A stretch of 64,000 nt of DNA from assembly GCF_900142215.1 (NCBI RefSeq), contig NZ_FRAC01000009.1, positions 1 to 64,000 on the forward strand. Reading direction: 5' to 3'. Position numbers and translations under genes: made by a program. Origin of the DNA: Anaerocolumna jejuensis DSM 15929. Lineage in GTDB: Bacteria; Bacillota; Clostridia; Lachnospirales; Lachnospiraceae. The stretch's first letter is position 1. Each line of letters begins with the position of its first letter. The notes below the pieces were generated by a model. The model was given only the letters and a program-made list of their open reading frames with translations, searched no databases and was not told the DNA's origin. Shown piece after piece: positions 53,275-62,466 of this stretch.

Positions 53275-54159
53275 TTAATAATAATGCGGGAGACTGATAT
53301 CCTCAAGCAAGCCTGGATATGACGGCTGCCAGCCAAGCTGTTCTCTTGTCAGCTGGCTTGACGCAGGGACATCCATGGCTGCAAAGTTCGTGAACCATCC
53401 AAAATGATTGCCGGCTTCTTCGGGAGACAGGCTGACAACAGGTACATTTAATTGGCGGCCAATGGCACCGGCGATTTCTTTAAATGGAATACTCTCTTCG
53501 GCAACTGCATGGTATCTGCTGCCTGCAATACCTTTTTCAAGTATCAGACGATAGAGATGTGCCGTATCAAATCTGTGGACGGCGGGCCAGCGATTGCTGC
53601 CTTCTCCAATATAAGCAGAAACACCTTTTTCCTTTGCCAGTCTTATCAGGTTCGGAATAAAATTGTGGTCACCTTCGCCATGAACTGACGGTGCCAGCCG
53701 AATCACAGAGGTCCTTACTCCCTTCCCGGCAAACTGTATTACTGTCTGTTCTGACAGCCCGCGGGAATGCGGTCCTGTAACTGGTTCTGTTTCCTCTGAA
53801 ACAAGATGTCCCTGGGGAAGAATTCCTATTGCGGAAGTAACAATGAAAGGCCGTCCTGAGCCTGCAAGTTCTGTTCCAATTGCTTCTATCGCGCGCCTGT
53901 CTGTCTCAGTGCTGTCCTTAAATTTTGTAAAATCATGATTAAATGCTGTGTGAATGACACCATCTGCATTTGCCGCTCCGGCCCGCAGGCTCTCCAAATC
54001 CTCCAGGTCACCTTTATGTACCTGAACTCCGGCGGCACTAAGGGATTTCACCGCCTCGTCTGAACGTGCAAGACCTAATACCTCATATCCGGCTCCCATT
54101 AATTCCTTTGCTACTGCTGAGCCAACGAAACCCGTTGCTCCTGTTATAAATATACGCAT
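53275..54159 (-). CDS. Atypical/extended SDR NAD(P)-dependent oxidoreductase
   Basis: 294 residues. FITGATGFVGSAVAKELMGAG is the nucleotide loop; HTAFNHDF, VTSAIGILPQG and VIRLAPSVHGEGDHNFIPNL follow. Dihydroflavonol-reductase-like group, substrate unknown. The expected YxxxK is not clear (SRGLSEQTV instead), as in atypical members. Divergent from an AraC-type gene, a pairing common in proteobacteria; transfer is possible. Confidence 0.87.
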   Translation of the reverse strand: MRIFITGATGFVGSAVAKELMGAGYEVLGLARSDEAVKSLSAAGVQVHKGDLEDLESLRAGAANADGVIHTAFNHDFTKFKDSTETDRRAIEAIGTELAGSGRPFIVTSAIGILPQGHLVSEETEPVTGPHSRGLSEQTVIQFAGKGVRTSVIRLAPSVHGEGDHNFIPNLIRLAKEKGVSAYIGEGSNRWPAVHRFDTAHLYRLILEKGIAGSRYHAVAEESIPFKEIAGAIGRQLNVPVVSLSPEEAGNHFGWFTNFAAMDVPASSQLTREQLGWQPSYPGLLEDISLPHYY

Positions 54160-54784
54160 AATATAATACCTCTTTTCTGTTTAACCTTTATACTATTCTC
54201 ATACTGCCTATTGTATAGGACTTTTATAGTATAATTGATTTTCCAGAAGGATATTTGCCTTATTTTCTCCTCTTTTTGTCTTATTCTCTTTTTGTCTTAA
54301 TCTCCCTTTGTCTTAATCTCCCTTTGTCTTAATCTCCCTTTGTCTTCTTTTCCTTTTTCTACTTCTCATTTCTCTTCTTCTTTTTTTCAGGAAATGCATA
54401 CACAACCTGGGATGAATTGCTAAGTAAATTCTGCTTAATTAATAAGTATTTATGTAATTCTTTTAAAAATATTTAATACTTGCATTATCTATCGAAAGGA
54501 TATATAATTATTGGTTTACATTTATCCGTATATCAGGTTATTGCAACGCACTTTTAACCTCCAATGGCATGATATTTATTGCCTTCATTGCCCTGGCCTT
54601 CCTTCAAGCTACTACTTTTCCGGTTTGGAGCATGTTTTTAGCTTTGATGTTTTTAGCTTTGATATTTTCAATAATGGAAGGCTTGTTTCAGTTAAGGGAT
54701 ATTGGCTATGCCATAAATAGTTCGTTTCTTGTCAGATGCAGTGGGAAATCACAGAATTAATAGAGGAAGGAGACATTTTTAATA
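54160..54784. other. Divergent gap with a minisatellite
   Basis: Between the SDR gene and the AraC-type gene. A hydrophobic plus-strand frame at 54569-54760 has no ribosome site. No other feature besides the repeat at 54275-54345. Confidence 0.5.
54275..54345. repeat. Minisatellite, 16-bp unit
   Basis: About four copies of TCTCCCTTTGTCTTAA with diverged edges. Confidence 0.8.
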
Positions 54785-55747
54785 ATGGTTATAACAAATG
54801 AAAGTTCCATATCACAGCCATTGGCCAGCTCCAATCAATTACTCGATGCAGAGGTGGCCCGGCTGGTACAGCTGTTAAGCGCCTGTACTCCACAGGATGG
54901 TGTTGCAGGCATGTCCATTCCCGGCTTATATATTGTCCGTTATTCCGAAAGTACTCCTGATTTCATAAAAACCTTCTATTCCCCTTCTTTGGGAATTGTA
55001 GCACAAGGAGCCAAGTCCATCGCTGTGGGGCAGGAAGCCTACAGCCTTGGCCGGTGTCAAATGATGATGCTTCCTGTTGCGCTGCCTGTCTCTCTGAAGG
55101 TTACGGAAGCCAGCCCCACCGAGCCACTTCTCACTGTCAGGCTGGAACTGGACCCTCAAAAGATGGCGGAACTGGTGTTAAAGGTATATCCTGAGGTATA
55201 TCCTCAAGGCCTCCCGCAAGTAAGCCAATGGCGTGCAGGCTATATAACAGATACCGATATAAACATGATCAATGCGGTATCAAGGCTCATTGAATGCCTG
55301 CAAAATCCCGGCGATACAGAATTACTGGGACCACTCATACTGGAAGAGATTCTGATACGTCTTCTTCGCAGCCCCATTGGAATACATGCTGCTGAGATGG
55401 GATTTGCAGACTCCAGTGTCCATCACATTGCAAATTCAATTGAATGGCTTCGCAAAAACTTTTCCCAGCAGATAAAAGTTGCAGAACTGGCAAAGATTGC
55501 ACATATGAGCATATCGTCATTTCATGAACATTTTAAAGCGGTCACATCCATGACTCCGGTACAATACCAAAAAGCCCTCCGCTTGCAGGAAGCAAAACGC
55601 CTGATGCTATCCCGGCAAATGGATGCCACCACTGCCTCCAGGCTGGTGGGATACATAAGTGATTCTCAGTTCAGCCGCGACTACAGCCGCTTTTTTGGAG
55701 CCTCTCCCAGAAGGGATATCGCGAAAATAAGAAATACATCACAATGA
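54785..55747 (+). CDS. AraC-family regulator with cupin-like AraC_N domain
   Basis: 320 residues. N-terminal AraC_N domain (PF06719-type: YSPSLGIVAQGAKSIAVGQEAY, LPVSLKVTEASPTEPLLTVRLELD) and C-terminal double HTH (ANSIEWLRKNFSQQIKVAELAKIAHMSISSFHEHFKAVTSMTP; RLVGYISDSQFSRDYSRFFG). This architecture usually regulates a divergent SDR or aldo-keto reductase gene, exactly as placed here. GAGGAAGGAG upstream of the ATG. Confidence 0.92.
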   Translation: MVITNESSISQPLASSNQLLDAEVARLVQLLSACTPQDGVAGMSIPGLYIVRYSESTPDFIKTFYSPSLGIVAQGAKSIAVGQEAYSLGRCQMMMLPVALPVSLKVTEASPTEPLLTVRLELDPQKMAELVLKVYPEVYPQGLPQVSQWRAGYITDTDINMINAVSRLIECLQNPGDTELLGPLILEEILIRLLRSPIGIHAAEMGFADSSVHHIANSIEWLRKNFSQQIKVAELAKIAHMSISSFHEHFKAVTSMTPVQYQKALRLQEAKRLMLSRQMDATTASRLVGYISDSQFSRDYSRFFGASPRRDIAKIRNTSQ

Positions 55748-55775
55748 TTTTATTCTATAATATTATTCTACAAAA

Positions 55776-55807
55776 AGAGGCGCTGCACAATAACTGCAGC
55801 TGCCTCT
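55776..55807. terminator. Terminator between AraC-type and TetR-type genes
   Basis: AGAGGCGCTGCA (55776-55787) pairs with TGCAGCTGCCTCT (55795-55807) between convergent genes. Confidence 0.65.
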
Positions 55808-55995
55808 TCTGAAACTTCTTATCCGCTATCTTCTCTCCATTCATCAGCTTTAAGGTGGAATCATCGGCACTCCGATGTCATAAAAGGAATCAAATACTTA
55901 CGGCACTCCCCCTGTCCGCATCAAGAAGGTAATACACTGCTTTCATCCCAGCACGGACAGAATATTCCATTGTAAATACAATCTCTCTGCAGCTT

Positions 55996-56577
55996 TCAAT
56001 GTAAGGAAGTAACCGAAACCCTCTTGGTATTAAATTTCTCCAAGGAATTTCGAAAATCTCCCTGAAGCAGAATGCTCAGCCTGTCCATAATTTCTTTGGG
56101 CTCTTCTTTCATTCCCCTTCCTATCCAGTCAAGGACCAAACCAACAAAAGCATATTTGTAGAAATTAGCGATATATTTTTTATCTTCTTCTCTGACGGAC
56201 ATATCCTCTGCAAATTCGTCCAAAACCCCAATCAGCAAATTAAAAGTCTCGTTATAAAGATAGGCTTCCAAGTGCTCTCTGTTAACAGAATGATAGGTGC
56301 TTTTTACAAATGCCTTGTTTTCCACAATATATTCAAATATTTGAAGGAAACCCTGCTGCCAGGTCGTAGCAGTTTTGTTGCCATCCAATGCTTTGGTTGC
56401 TTCAATGGTATATATCCACTCCACCAGATCATAGATATCCTTAAAATGGTAGTAAAAGGTCTGCCTGTTAACCTCACAGTCCTCGGTTATATCCGTTACC
56501 GTTATCTTATCCAAGGGCTTTTGCTTTAATAGATTCTTGAGAGAATAAGCCAGAGCTTTTTTTGTCGTTTGTGACAT
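55996..56577 (-). CDS. TetR-family regulator (DhaS-like)
   Basis: 193 residues from the ATG at 56577 (GGAGGAG upstream). HTH 5-55 (KALAYSLKNLLKQKPLDKITVTDITEDCEVNRQTFYYHFKD) with the DhaS-type spacing, then a helical domain. Divergent from the isoprenoid-synthase-like gene at 56748, which is its likely target. Confidence 0.88.
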   Translation of the reverse strand: MSQTTKKALAYSLKNLLKQKPLDKITVTDITEDCEVNRQTFYYHFKDIYDLVEWIYTIEATKALDGNKTATTWQQGFLQIFEYIVENKAFVKSTYHSVNREHLEAYLYNETFNLLIGVLDEFAEDMSVREEDKKYIANFYKYAFVGLVLDWIGRGMKEEPKEIMDRLSILLQGDFRNSLEKFNTKRVSVTSLH

Positions 56578-56669
56578 GGGTACTCCTCCAATTTCATTAT
56601 TTCTCCTATAGTCATTATACCGAAACAATTCCCCACAATCAATAGTTTAGCACTTATCTTATACAATTA

Positions 56670-56698
56670 TTGATTTTAGCTGCCTTGTTCTTTATAAT
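56670..56698 (+). promoter_or_regulatory. Promoter of the isoprenoid-synthase-like gene
   Basis: TTGATT (56670-56675), 17 bases, TATAAT (56693-56698). Confidence 0.6.
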
Positions 56699-56747
56699 AC
56701 ATTTAATGGCACAGCATGCAATAGCTGGAAAATAAAGGAGAACAGTT

Positions 56748-57989
56748 ATGGATTTCTTTCATGAGAATACGATTATAAAATCTTTCCTTCCTGTTTTAAG
56801 AGAACGCTGGTTATCGGCAGCGGAGGCCTTTCCCTCCTGTTTGACACAGGTATCCCGTGAAGCGAAGGAAAAGAACGAAGCCTATGTCAAAGAAATATCT
56901 GCTCAGTTCCACCAGCAAATCACAAAGTATCCACGCTTTCCCCTCGGCAGAAGGAGATGGAAGAAAAAGACCTTCCGCCTGCTATATCAGGTTCTGTCCG
57001 AAGAGACCATCCTTGAACTGCACCGATACCTCCCCCATGAAAGGGTAGAAAACCTCATTTCGGAAATCAAAGAATTTATAAAAAGGGTCCGTACCGATGC
57101 GCCGGCTTTGTCCTTTGAGGACATGGGGCAGGCTGTCAGAAACTATACCGTCTATCTGATGTTCAAGGAAATCCATCAGGACACCTCTGACTTTTCCAGA
57201 GCCTGCTACGGTTACAGTATGCTCTATCCCTTTACGGATAATTATATAGACAATACCGCCTGTACCAAGGAGGAAAAAGCCCGCTATAATTCCCTTATCA
57301 GAGATTACCTGAAGGGAGAAGCGGCAGCTTCAACCTCCGAGCATGATGACAAGACCCTGTACTTTCTTTCTGCTGCAAAGGAATCATGTAAAGAAGAAGC
57401 CCCCTGCCCGGTGACAGAGCTTTTGCTTATGATGCTGGATGCCCAGGAGAAAAGCCTGGAGCAGCAAAGCAAGGATAACTCCCTGGATTATGAAAAGCGC
57501 CTTTTTATATCTCTGTATAAGGGAGGCATATCAGTGCTCATTGACCGCTTCTTTGTAAAGGAAAGGATTACCGAGGAAGATATGATCTTTTATCTGGGAT
57601 TTGGGTTCTTTCTGCAGCTTGCCGACGACCTGCAGGATATCAGGGAGGATTCGGAGAAAGGGCACCAGACTCTGTTTACTATCAATACACATCCTGCGGA
57701 AGAAGAAAAGACCGTTAATAAGCTTTTATTCTTTGTAACTGATTTATGCAATTCCTTTCCCACGGATAACAAAAGCTTTCTGGAGTTTGTTCTGATGAAC
57801 TGCTATCAGCTCATACTTATGGGCGTACAAGGAAGCCGGGAATATTTTTCAAAGGAATATGTAACACATATGGAGCAATGCTTTCCCGTCACCTTTTCCT
57901 TTCTAGAGACAATGCCTGAAAACCCTTTTCAAAACAGTAACATTGAAGAGGGAAGGTTCTTCAGGATTATGGATACACTGGTACTGTAA
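56748..57989 (+). CDS. Class I isoprenoid-synthase-fold protein
   Basis: 413 residues, all-helical. Two acidic motifs are placed as in trans-prenyl synthases and terpene cyclases: DNYID (164-168) and LQLADDLQD (D293, D294, D297; QxxDDxxD). The first motif is DxxxD instead of DDxxD. N-terminal 110 residues are basic and extra compared with ordinary prenyl synthases. It may bind allylic diphosphates, or be a degenerate non-catalytic member. AAAGGAG upstream of the ATG; a TetR-type gene is divergent; no terpene cluster is seen. Confidence 0.65.
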   Translation: MDFFHENTIIKSFLPVLRERWLSAAEAFPSCLTQVSREAKEKNEAYVKEISAQFHQQITKYPRFPLGRRRWKKKTFRLLYQVLSEETILELHRYLPHERVENLISEIKEFIKRVRTDAPALSFEDMGQAVRNYTVYLMFKEIHQDTSDFSRACYGYSMLYPFTDNYIDNTACTKEEKARYNSLIRDYLKGEAAASTSEHDDKTLYFLSAAKESCKEEAPCPVTELLLMMLDAQEKSLEQQSKDNSLDYEKRLFISLYKGGISVLIDRFFVKERITEEDMIFYLGFGFFLQLADDLQDIREDSEKGHQTLFTINTHPAEEEKTVNKLLFFVTDLCNSFPTDNKSFLEFVLMNCYQLILMGVQGSREYFSKEYVTHMEQCFPVTFSFLETMPENPFQNSNIEEGRFFRIMDTLVL

Positions 57990-58112
57990 TATTAATGAAA
58001 AAAACCGATTATTTTTAAAGGCCTATAGAATTCAAGCCTTGCAGTTAAAGACTTTCAGACTGTGGGATTAAACCTTTCAGATTTCCTTATTAAAAACTTA
58101 TTAATAATGTGC

Positions 58113-58143
58113 TTGACTCTTACGCTAGGTAACCTTCTACAAT
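58113..58143 (+). promoter_or_regulatory. MerR-type promoter (19-bp spacer) of rfbB
   Basis: TTGACT (58113-58118), 19 bases, TACAAT (58138-58143), with a TTACGCTAGGTAA dyad in the spacer (58120-58132). Over-long spacers with a dyad are the mark of MerR-activated promoters, and a MerR-type gene lies in the operon. Confidence 0.75.
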
Positions 58144-58175
58144 ATGATTACTAAAACATATACAGGAGGTTTCTT

Positions 58176-59186
58176 ATGAAAACATATCTTATTACCGGAG
58201 GTGCCGGGTTTATCGGCTCCAATTATATTCACTATTTAATGCAGCATCTGAAAGAAGAAATCAGAATTATAAACCTGGACGCCCTGACTTATTGTGCAAG
58301 GTCTGCAAATGTAAGCTGCTATGAAGGAAGCAGTGCTTACCGCTTTGTAAAAGGTGATATCTGCGAGGAAGCTCTGCTGGAGGAACTATTTGCAAAGAAT
58401 GACATTGACTATGTAGTACACTTTGCAGCTCATTCCCATGTGGACAGGAGCATCCGTTCCCCAAAGGAATTTGCCAGGGTAAATGTCTGCGGCACCTTAA
58501 GCCTTTTGGATGCTGCCAAAAATGCCTGGGAAAGGGATTTTAGCGGCAAACGTTTTCTCTATATTTCAACGGATGAAGTATACGGTGAACTGAAAGGGCC
58601 TGGCAAATTTACGGAAAATACGCCTGTGCAGCCCAGAAACCCCTACTCCGCCAGCAAGGCCGGAGGTGACCATATGGCAAGAGCCTATTATGAGACCTAT
58701 GGGCTTCCTGTCCTGGTAACAAGATGCTCCAACAATTACGGCCCCTATCAATATCAGGAAAAATTTATTCCAAACTGCATCTTATGCTGTCAAAAGGGCC
58801 AGCCAATACCTGTCTACGGAGATGGACTGAATATTAGGAACTGGCTGTATGTCTCAGACCACCTGTCGGCCATTGACAAAGTGTTAAAAGAAGGCCGAAT
58901 TGGAGAGGTTTATAATATCGGTGCCGAAAAGGATTATACTAACCTTGAGATAATTAATAGCATAACTTCTATTTTAAAGAATGAGTACCAGATGAGCATT
59001 CCTTCCATTGAATTTATAGAAGACCGGAAAGGCCATGACAGAAGGTATTCCATGGATGCTGCAAAGCTTCAGAAGGAACTTGGCTGGAAGCAGGAGGTTT
59101 CCTTTGAAGAGGGAATAAGAAGGACGGTGGGATGGTATATGGAGAACAGGGACTTTATGGACAGTCCTGCAATCCCTTCCCATTAA
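58176..59186 (+). CDS. rfbB: dTDP-glucose 4,6-dehydratase (or close SDR homologue)
   Basis: 336 residues. GGAGFIGSNYIHYL (NAD loop), HFAAHSHVDRSI, TDEVYG (about 132-137, catalytic Thr-Asp-Glu), NPYSASKAGGDH (Tyr/Lys about 156/160), NNYGPYQYQEKFIP and EDRKGHDRRYSMD are RfbB signatures. Makes dTDP-4-keto-6-deoxyglucose. No rfbA, rfbC or rfbD nearby, so it is an orphan; AGGAGG precedes the ATG. Co-transcribed with the MerR-methyltransferase gene 40 bases downstream. Confidence 0.92.
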   Translation: MKTYLITGGAGFIGSNYIHYLMQHLKEEIRIINLDALTYCARSANVSCYEGSSAYRFVKGDICEEALLEELFAKNDIDYVVHFAAHSHVDRSIRSPKEFARVNVCGTLSLLDAAKNAWERDFSGKRFLYISTDEVYGELKGPGKFTENTPVQPRNPYSASKAGGDHMARAYYETYGLPVLVTRCSNNYGPYQYQEKFIPNCILCCQKGQPIPVYGDGLNIRNWLYVSDHLSAIDKVLKEGRIGEVYNIGAEKDYTNLEIINSITSILKNEYQMSIPSIEFIEDRKGHDRRYSMDAAKLQKELGWKQEVSFEEGIRRTVGWYMENRDFMDSPAIPSH

Positions 59187-59226
59187 ATAATGAAGTAATT
59201 ACAGGAAGTGAAGGAGGTGATATTCC

Positions 59227-60408
59227 ATGAACGATTCATTTTATACTACCGGAGAATTTTCAAAAAGAGCCAATATATCTGTACGGACAATACGGTATTA
59301 TGATCAAAAGGGACTGCTCAAGCCTTCCCTAATGAAGGATTCCGGCTACCGCTATTATACTGACAGGGATTTTGCCAGCCTGCAAAGAATCCTTGTACTG
59401 AAAAAACTGGGCTTTGCCCTGGAGGAAATCAAGGAGATTACCATTAATTCCTCGGATGCTTCCTTTGTAAAAGAATCCTTACAGCTGCAGCAAAAGCTCA
59501 TTGGTGAGAAAATCGCTGAATTAAGGCAAATGGAACAGATGTTAAACGAAACTTCCGCCCTGCTTTCCCAATCGGAAGAGCCTGACTGGAGCCAAATTGT
59601 GGGTCTGATACACCTTTTAAATATGGAGGAGACTCTTCTGAGCCAGTACAAGACCTCCAAGAATCTTAAGGTACGCATCGATCTGCACAGGAAATACGCC
59701 CAAAATCCCTTAGGCTGGTATCCTTGGATATGCAGCAAACTCCCTATTCGTGAGAATCAGAATATCCTGGAGGTCGGGTGCGGAAACGGAGAGCTTTGGC
59801 GGGAAATGAAGGATTCCCTTCCAAAGGGAGCCTCTCTTTTGCTCTCCGATATTTCCTCCGGTATGCTAAGAAGTGCCGCTGCCAGATTAAAGGGGATATC
59901 GCCTTCCTTTTCCTTTGAACAGTTTGATATGCAGAATATTCCCTATGAGGATAATTCCTTTGACCTTGTCATCGCCAATCATGTCCTGTTCTATGCCAGA
60001 GACAGAAAAAAAGCCCTTGGCGAGCTTTACCGTGTCTTAAAAAAGGGCGGCTGCCTATGCCTTAGCACCTATGGCAGGAAGCATATGAAGGAAATTGAAG
60101 AACTGGCAAAGGAATATGACGAGCAAATTGCCCTTTCGGAGGTTAAGCTTTATGACATTTTCGGTCTTGATGAAGGGGCTGAGGAACTAAAGGCCTTCTT
60201 TCAGACCGTTGAGAAATACCTTTACGAAGACAGCTTGCTGGTGACCGATATAAGGCCCCTGGCCGATTATATCTATTCCTGCCATGGAAATCAAATGAGT
60301 ATCTTAAAGGATAGGGAGCAGGATTTCGAGAAATTTCTTACAAGAAAGCTCGGTAAAAAAGGCCTCTCTGTTACAAAGGATGCCGGAATTTTTTGCTGTA
60401 TAAAATAA
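59227..60408 (+). CDS. MerR-type regulator fused to a SAM methyltransferase
   Basis: 393 residues. MerR HTH and dimer helix (1-120: YTTGEFSKRANISVRTIRYYDQKGLLKPS), then a class I methyltransferase (150-393: ILEVGCGNGELWREM about 181, LLLSDISSGMLRSA, FDLVIANHVLFYARDRKKAL). Either SAM or a methyl-accepting ligand could be the signal. AAGGAGG precedes the ATG. Second gene after rfbB under a 19-bp-spacer promoter, which fits self-activation. Confidence 0.92.
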   Translation: MNDSFYTTGEFSKRANISVRTIRYYDQKGLLKPSLMKDSGYRYYTDRDFASLQRILVLKKLGFALEEIKEITINSSDASFVKESLQLQQKLIGEKIAELRQMEQMLNETSALLSQSEEPDWSQIVGLIHLLNMEETLLSQYKTSKNLKVRIDLHRKYAQNPLGWYPWICSKLPIRENQNILEVGCGNGELWREMKDSLPKGASLLLSDISSGMLRSAAARLKGISPSFSFEQFDMQNIPYEDNSFDLVIANHVLFYARDRKKALGELYRVLKKGGCLCLSTYGRKHMKEIEELAKEYDEQIALSEVKLYDIFGLDEGAEELKAFFQTVEKYLYEDSLLVTDIRPLADYIYSCHGNQMSILKDREQDFEKFLTRKLGKKGLSVTKDAGIFCCIK

Positions 60409-60439
60409 TGTATGATATCCGCCCCAATTTCATATGCTA

Positions 60440-60468
60440 TTGACAGTAATATCTTTTTCATATATTAT
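60440..60468 (+). promoter_or_regulatory. Promoter of the rrf2 gene
   Basis: TTGACA (60440-60445), 17 bases, TATTAT (60463-60468); the 17-bp dyad at 60474 covers the expected start of transcription. Confidence 0.75.
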
Positions 60469-60473
60469 AAATA

Positions 60474-60490
60474 CATATTTGAATAATATG
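60474..60490. promoter_or_regulatory. Candidate Rrf2 operator in the rrf2 promoter
   Basis: CATATTTGAATAATATG, arms CATATT/AATATG. It matches 15 of 17 bases with the minus-strand site at 63400-63416 ahead of nifH. Confidence 0.65.
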
Positions 60491-60601
60491 AAATAGAACA
60501 CTATTGTCAGAAAACAAAGCACTTATGAATATTATTTCTAAACAAAAGACCCTTTTGTTTACCATATATCAAATCTGTCTGACAACAGATTGGAGGATAC
60601 C

Positions 60602-61048
60602 ATGAGATTATCAGCAAAAAGTCGTTATGCACTTGCGGCAACCATACACATGGCGCAGCTTAACAATAAAAATGACTATATTACCCTAATCAGTATTTCT
60701 GAAAAACTGAATATTTCAAAAATCTACCTGGAGCAGGTTTTTTCCTTATTAAAGCGCGGTGGAATTGTTACTTCTATCAAAGGCTCACAGGGCGGATACC
60801 AGTTAAGCGGGGAACCTCAGCACATTACCGTATACGATATCCTGTCCGCTGTGGAAACCTCTTTATTTGAAACCACGGAGGAGACTATAAAAGATACGGC
60901 TCCTGAAATGGAAGAAGCTATGAAGGCTTCCATTTATGATTCCCTAGATTCAGTAATCAGGGAAACCCTTCAAAAGGTCACTCTTTATGACCTTGTATCC
61001 GAATCAGAAAAATATAAATCCGAGCAGGGGTTAATGTTTTTTATTTAA
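60602..61048 (+). CDS. Rrf2-family regulator beside nifX-nifB-nifH
   Basis: 148 residues from the ATG at 60602 (TTGGAGGATACC upstream). MRLSAKSRYALAATIHMAQL, ISEKLNISKIYLEQVFSLLKRGGIVTSIKGSQGGYQLSG is a full Rrf2 winged helix. The Cys that bind Fe-S in IscR/NsrR/RirA are absent (none in the protein), so it is CymR-like or senses by protein contact. Convergent with nifX; it shares an operator-like dyad with the nifH promoter. Confidence 0.9.
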   Translation: MRLSAKSRYALAATIHMAQLNNKNDYITLISISEKLNISKIYLEQVFSLLKRGGIVTSIKGSQGGYQLSGEPQHITVYDILSAVETSLFETTEETIKDTAPEMEEAMKASIYDSLDSVIRETLQKVTLYDLVSESEKYKSEQGLMFFI

Positions 61049-61091
61049 GCCTAAATCCCGTCTGGTTCAGTATCCTTCAGCTTATTTCAGT

Positions 61092-61143
61092 CTGGTTCAG
61101 TATCCTTCAGCTTGATTCCGAATGATACTGAATCAGTCTTTTT
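61092..61143. terminator. Terminator at the rrf2/nifX convergence
   Basis: CTGGTTCAGTATC (61092-61104) with GATACTGAATCAG (61124-61136), then TCTTTTT; it lies over the nifX stop. A near-exact 25-base duplicate of the 5' arm region lies just left (about 61060-61084). Confidence 0.75.
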
Positions 61144-61448
61144 ACCGCCTCATCGATGTAATGGGTGATTACAAAAGCGGTAACTCCTTTTTTGCTAAGG
61201 GCATATTCAGCTCCCGGGCCAATCTGGCTTACCAATACGTATTTGCAGTCGGACAACAGCTCTGCATTCCGTGCCAGTAAGTCCTCCTCATGGCTGCCTC
61301 CCTGACAGGCCGGGGCGGTTTCCCTTGTCTCTATGTAATGGTATTCCCCGGAATCCTCCACATGAATAATATAAAACTTCTTTGTTCTCCCAAAATGCTG
61401 GTTGATTACCTTGCCATCCGTACTGGCAACTGCTATTTTATAGGACAT
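61107..61448 (-). CDS. NifX-like dinitrogenase cofactor-binding protein
   Basis: 113 residues from the ATG at 61448 (CAGGAGGGTGAAT upstream). KIAVASTDGKVINQHFGRTKKFYIIHV and LVSQIGPGAEYALSKKGVTAFV are signatures of the NifX/NafY/VnfX/MTH1175 iron-molybdenum cofactor-carrier family. Would hold an Fe-S precursor made by NifB. 36 bases after nifB on the same strand. Confidence 0.88.
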   Translation of the reverse strand: MSYKIAVASTDGKVINQHFGRTKKFYIIHVEDSGEYHYIETRETAPACQGGSHEEDLLARNAELLSDCKYVLVSQIGPGAEYALSKKGVTAFVITHYIDEAVKRLIQYHSESS

Positions 61449-61484
61449 ATTCACCCTCCTGAATCATCTGGCCGCATTGCAGTA

Positions 61485-62366
61485 TCATCCATGGGAGAAG
61501 GTATCCTTATGGGCAATCCTGTTCAGATATATCTGATCGCCAAAATCCTTTTCTCCCGGTATACCAATGGCATCTGCCCGGCATCTTTGACAGTGGCGGA
61601 AAACATCAATATATTGGGCGGCTTTTCCTCTGGCTGTTTCAATCTGCATACAGTTGGGAGCTTCACATTCCGACAGCTCATATTGTGGAATCAGTGGTAT
61701 CAGATTATAAATAGAGGCACCTGCTTCACTTACGGTTCTTGCTATCTCTTCAATGTGCCCGTCGTTGATACCCGGTACAAGTACCGTATTTACCTTAATT
61801 GTAATTCCCGCTTCCGAAACCTTCCGTATCCCTGCCAGCTGGTTCCTGATAAGAATCCCTGCTGCCTCTTCCCCCTCATACCGCTTGCCGTGATACACAA
61901 TGGAGGAATTCAATTCAGCCTCGATGGCAGGGTCCACCGCATTGACCGTTACCGTTAAAGAATCGATTCCAACCTCAAGGATTTCCTCTGCCCTTTCCGA
62001 AAGCAGCAGGCCATTGGTGCTCATACACTTGAGGATATCCGGAAAAGCCTCCTTTATAAGTCGAAAGGTATTAAGGGCATAGTCCGTTGCCAGGGTATCT
62101 CCCGGACCTGCGATACCAACTACCGTAATCTCAGGACATAGCTCCAAAGACTTTCTTACAATTTCCAAGGCCTCCTCAGCCTGAATGACCACGGAGGTAA
62201 CGCCGGGCCTTTGCTCATAATCGTTGATTTTTCTGTCACAGAATTTACATTCTATATTACACCCCGGGCTCACCGGTAAATGGATTCTGCCCTTATTCGC
62301 CCTGTGCCCTGCAAAGCATGGATGAGAATTCTTTAGCGCTTCGTAATTATTCCTGTTATCTTCCAT
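61485..62366 (-). CDS. nifB: NifB-like radical SAM enzyme
   Basis: 293 residues from the ATG at 62366 (GGAGTCAAG upstream). HPCFAGHR (C17) and SPGCNIECKFCDRKI (C36, C40, C43 radical-SAM cluster) are as in NifB; GIAGPGDTLA and the C-terminal HCQRCRADAIGIPGE, the NifB Cys signature, complete the set. Short form without a NifX domain. NifB welds two 4Fe clusters and a carbon into the NifB-co core. Lies between nifH (100 bases upstream) and nifX. Confidence 0.92.
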   Translation of the reverse strand: MEDNRNNYEALKNSHPCFAGHRANKGRIHLPVSPGCNIECKFCDRKINDYEQRPGVTSVVIQAEEALEIVRKSLELCPEITVVGIAGPGDTLATDYALNTFRLIKEAFPDILKCMSTNGLLLSERAEEILEVGIDSLTVTVNAVDPAIEAELNSSIVYHGKRYEGEEAAGILIRNQLAGIRKVSEAGITIKVNTVLVPGINDGHIEEIARTVSEAGASIYNLIPLIPQYELSECEAPNCMQIETARGKAAQYIDVFRHCQRCRADAIGIPGEKDFGDQIYLNRIAHKDTFSHG

Positions 62367-62466
62367 CTTGACTCCATTTCTGCTCACGCTTTTCTGCCTG
62401 TAACTTTAAGCGAATGAATATTCCTGTTAACGGATGCAATTATTATATTAAGTTTCATTTTCTCCC

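Noticed and set aside
54569..54760. Plus-strand hydrophobic frame of 63 codons
   Set aside because: No ribosome site, T-rich composition, and not recognised; kept only as part of the gap.
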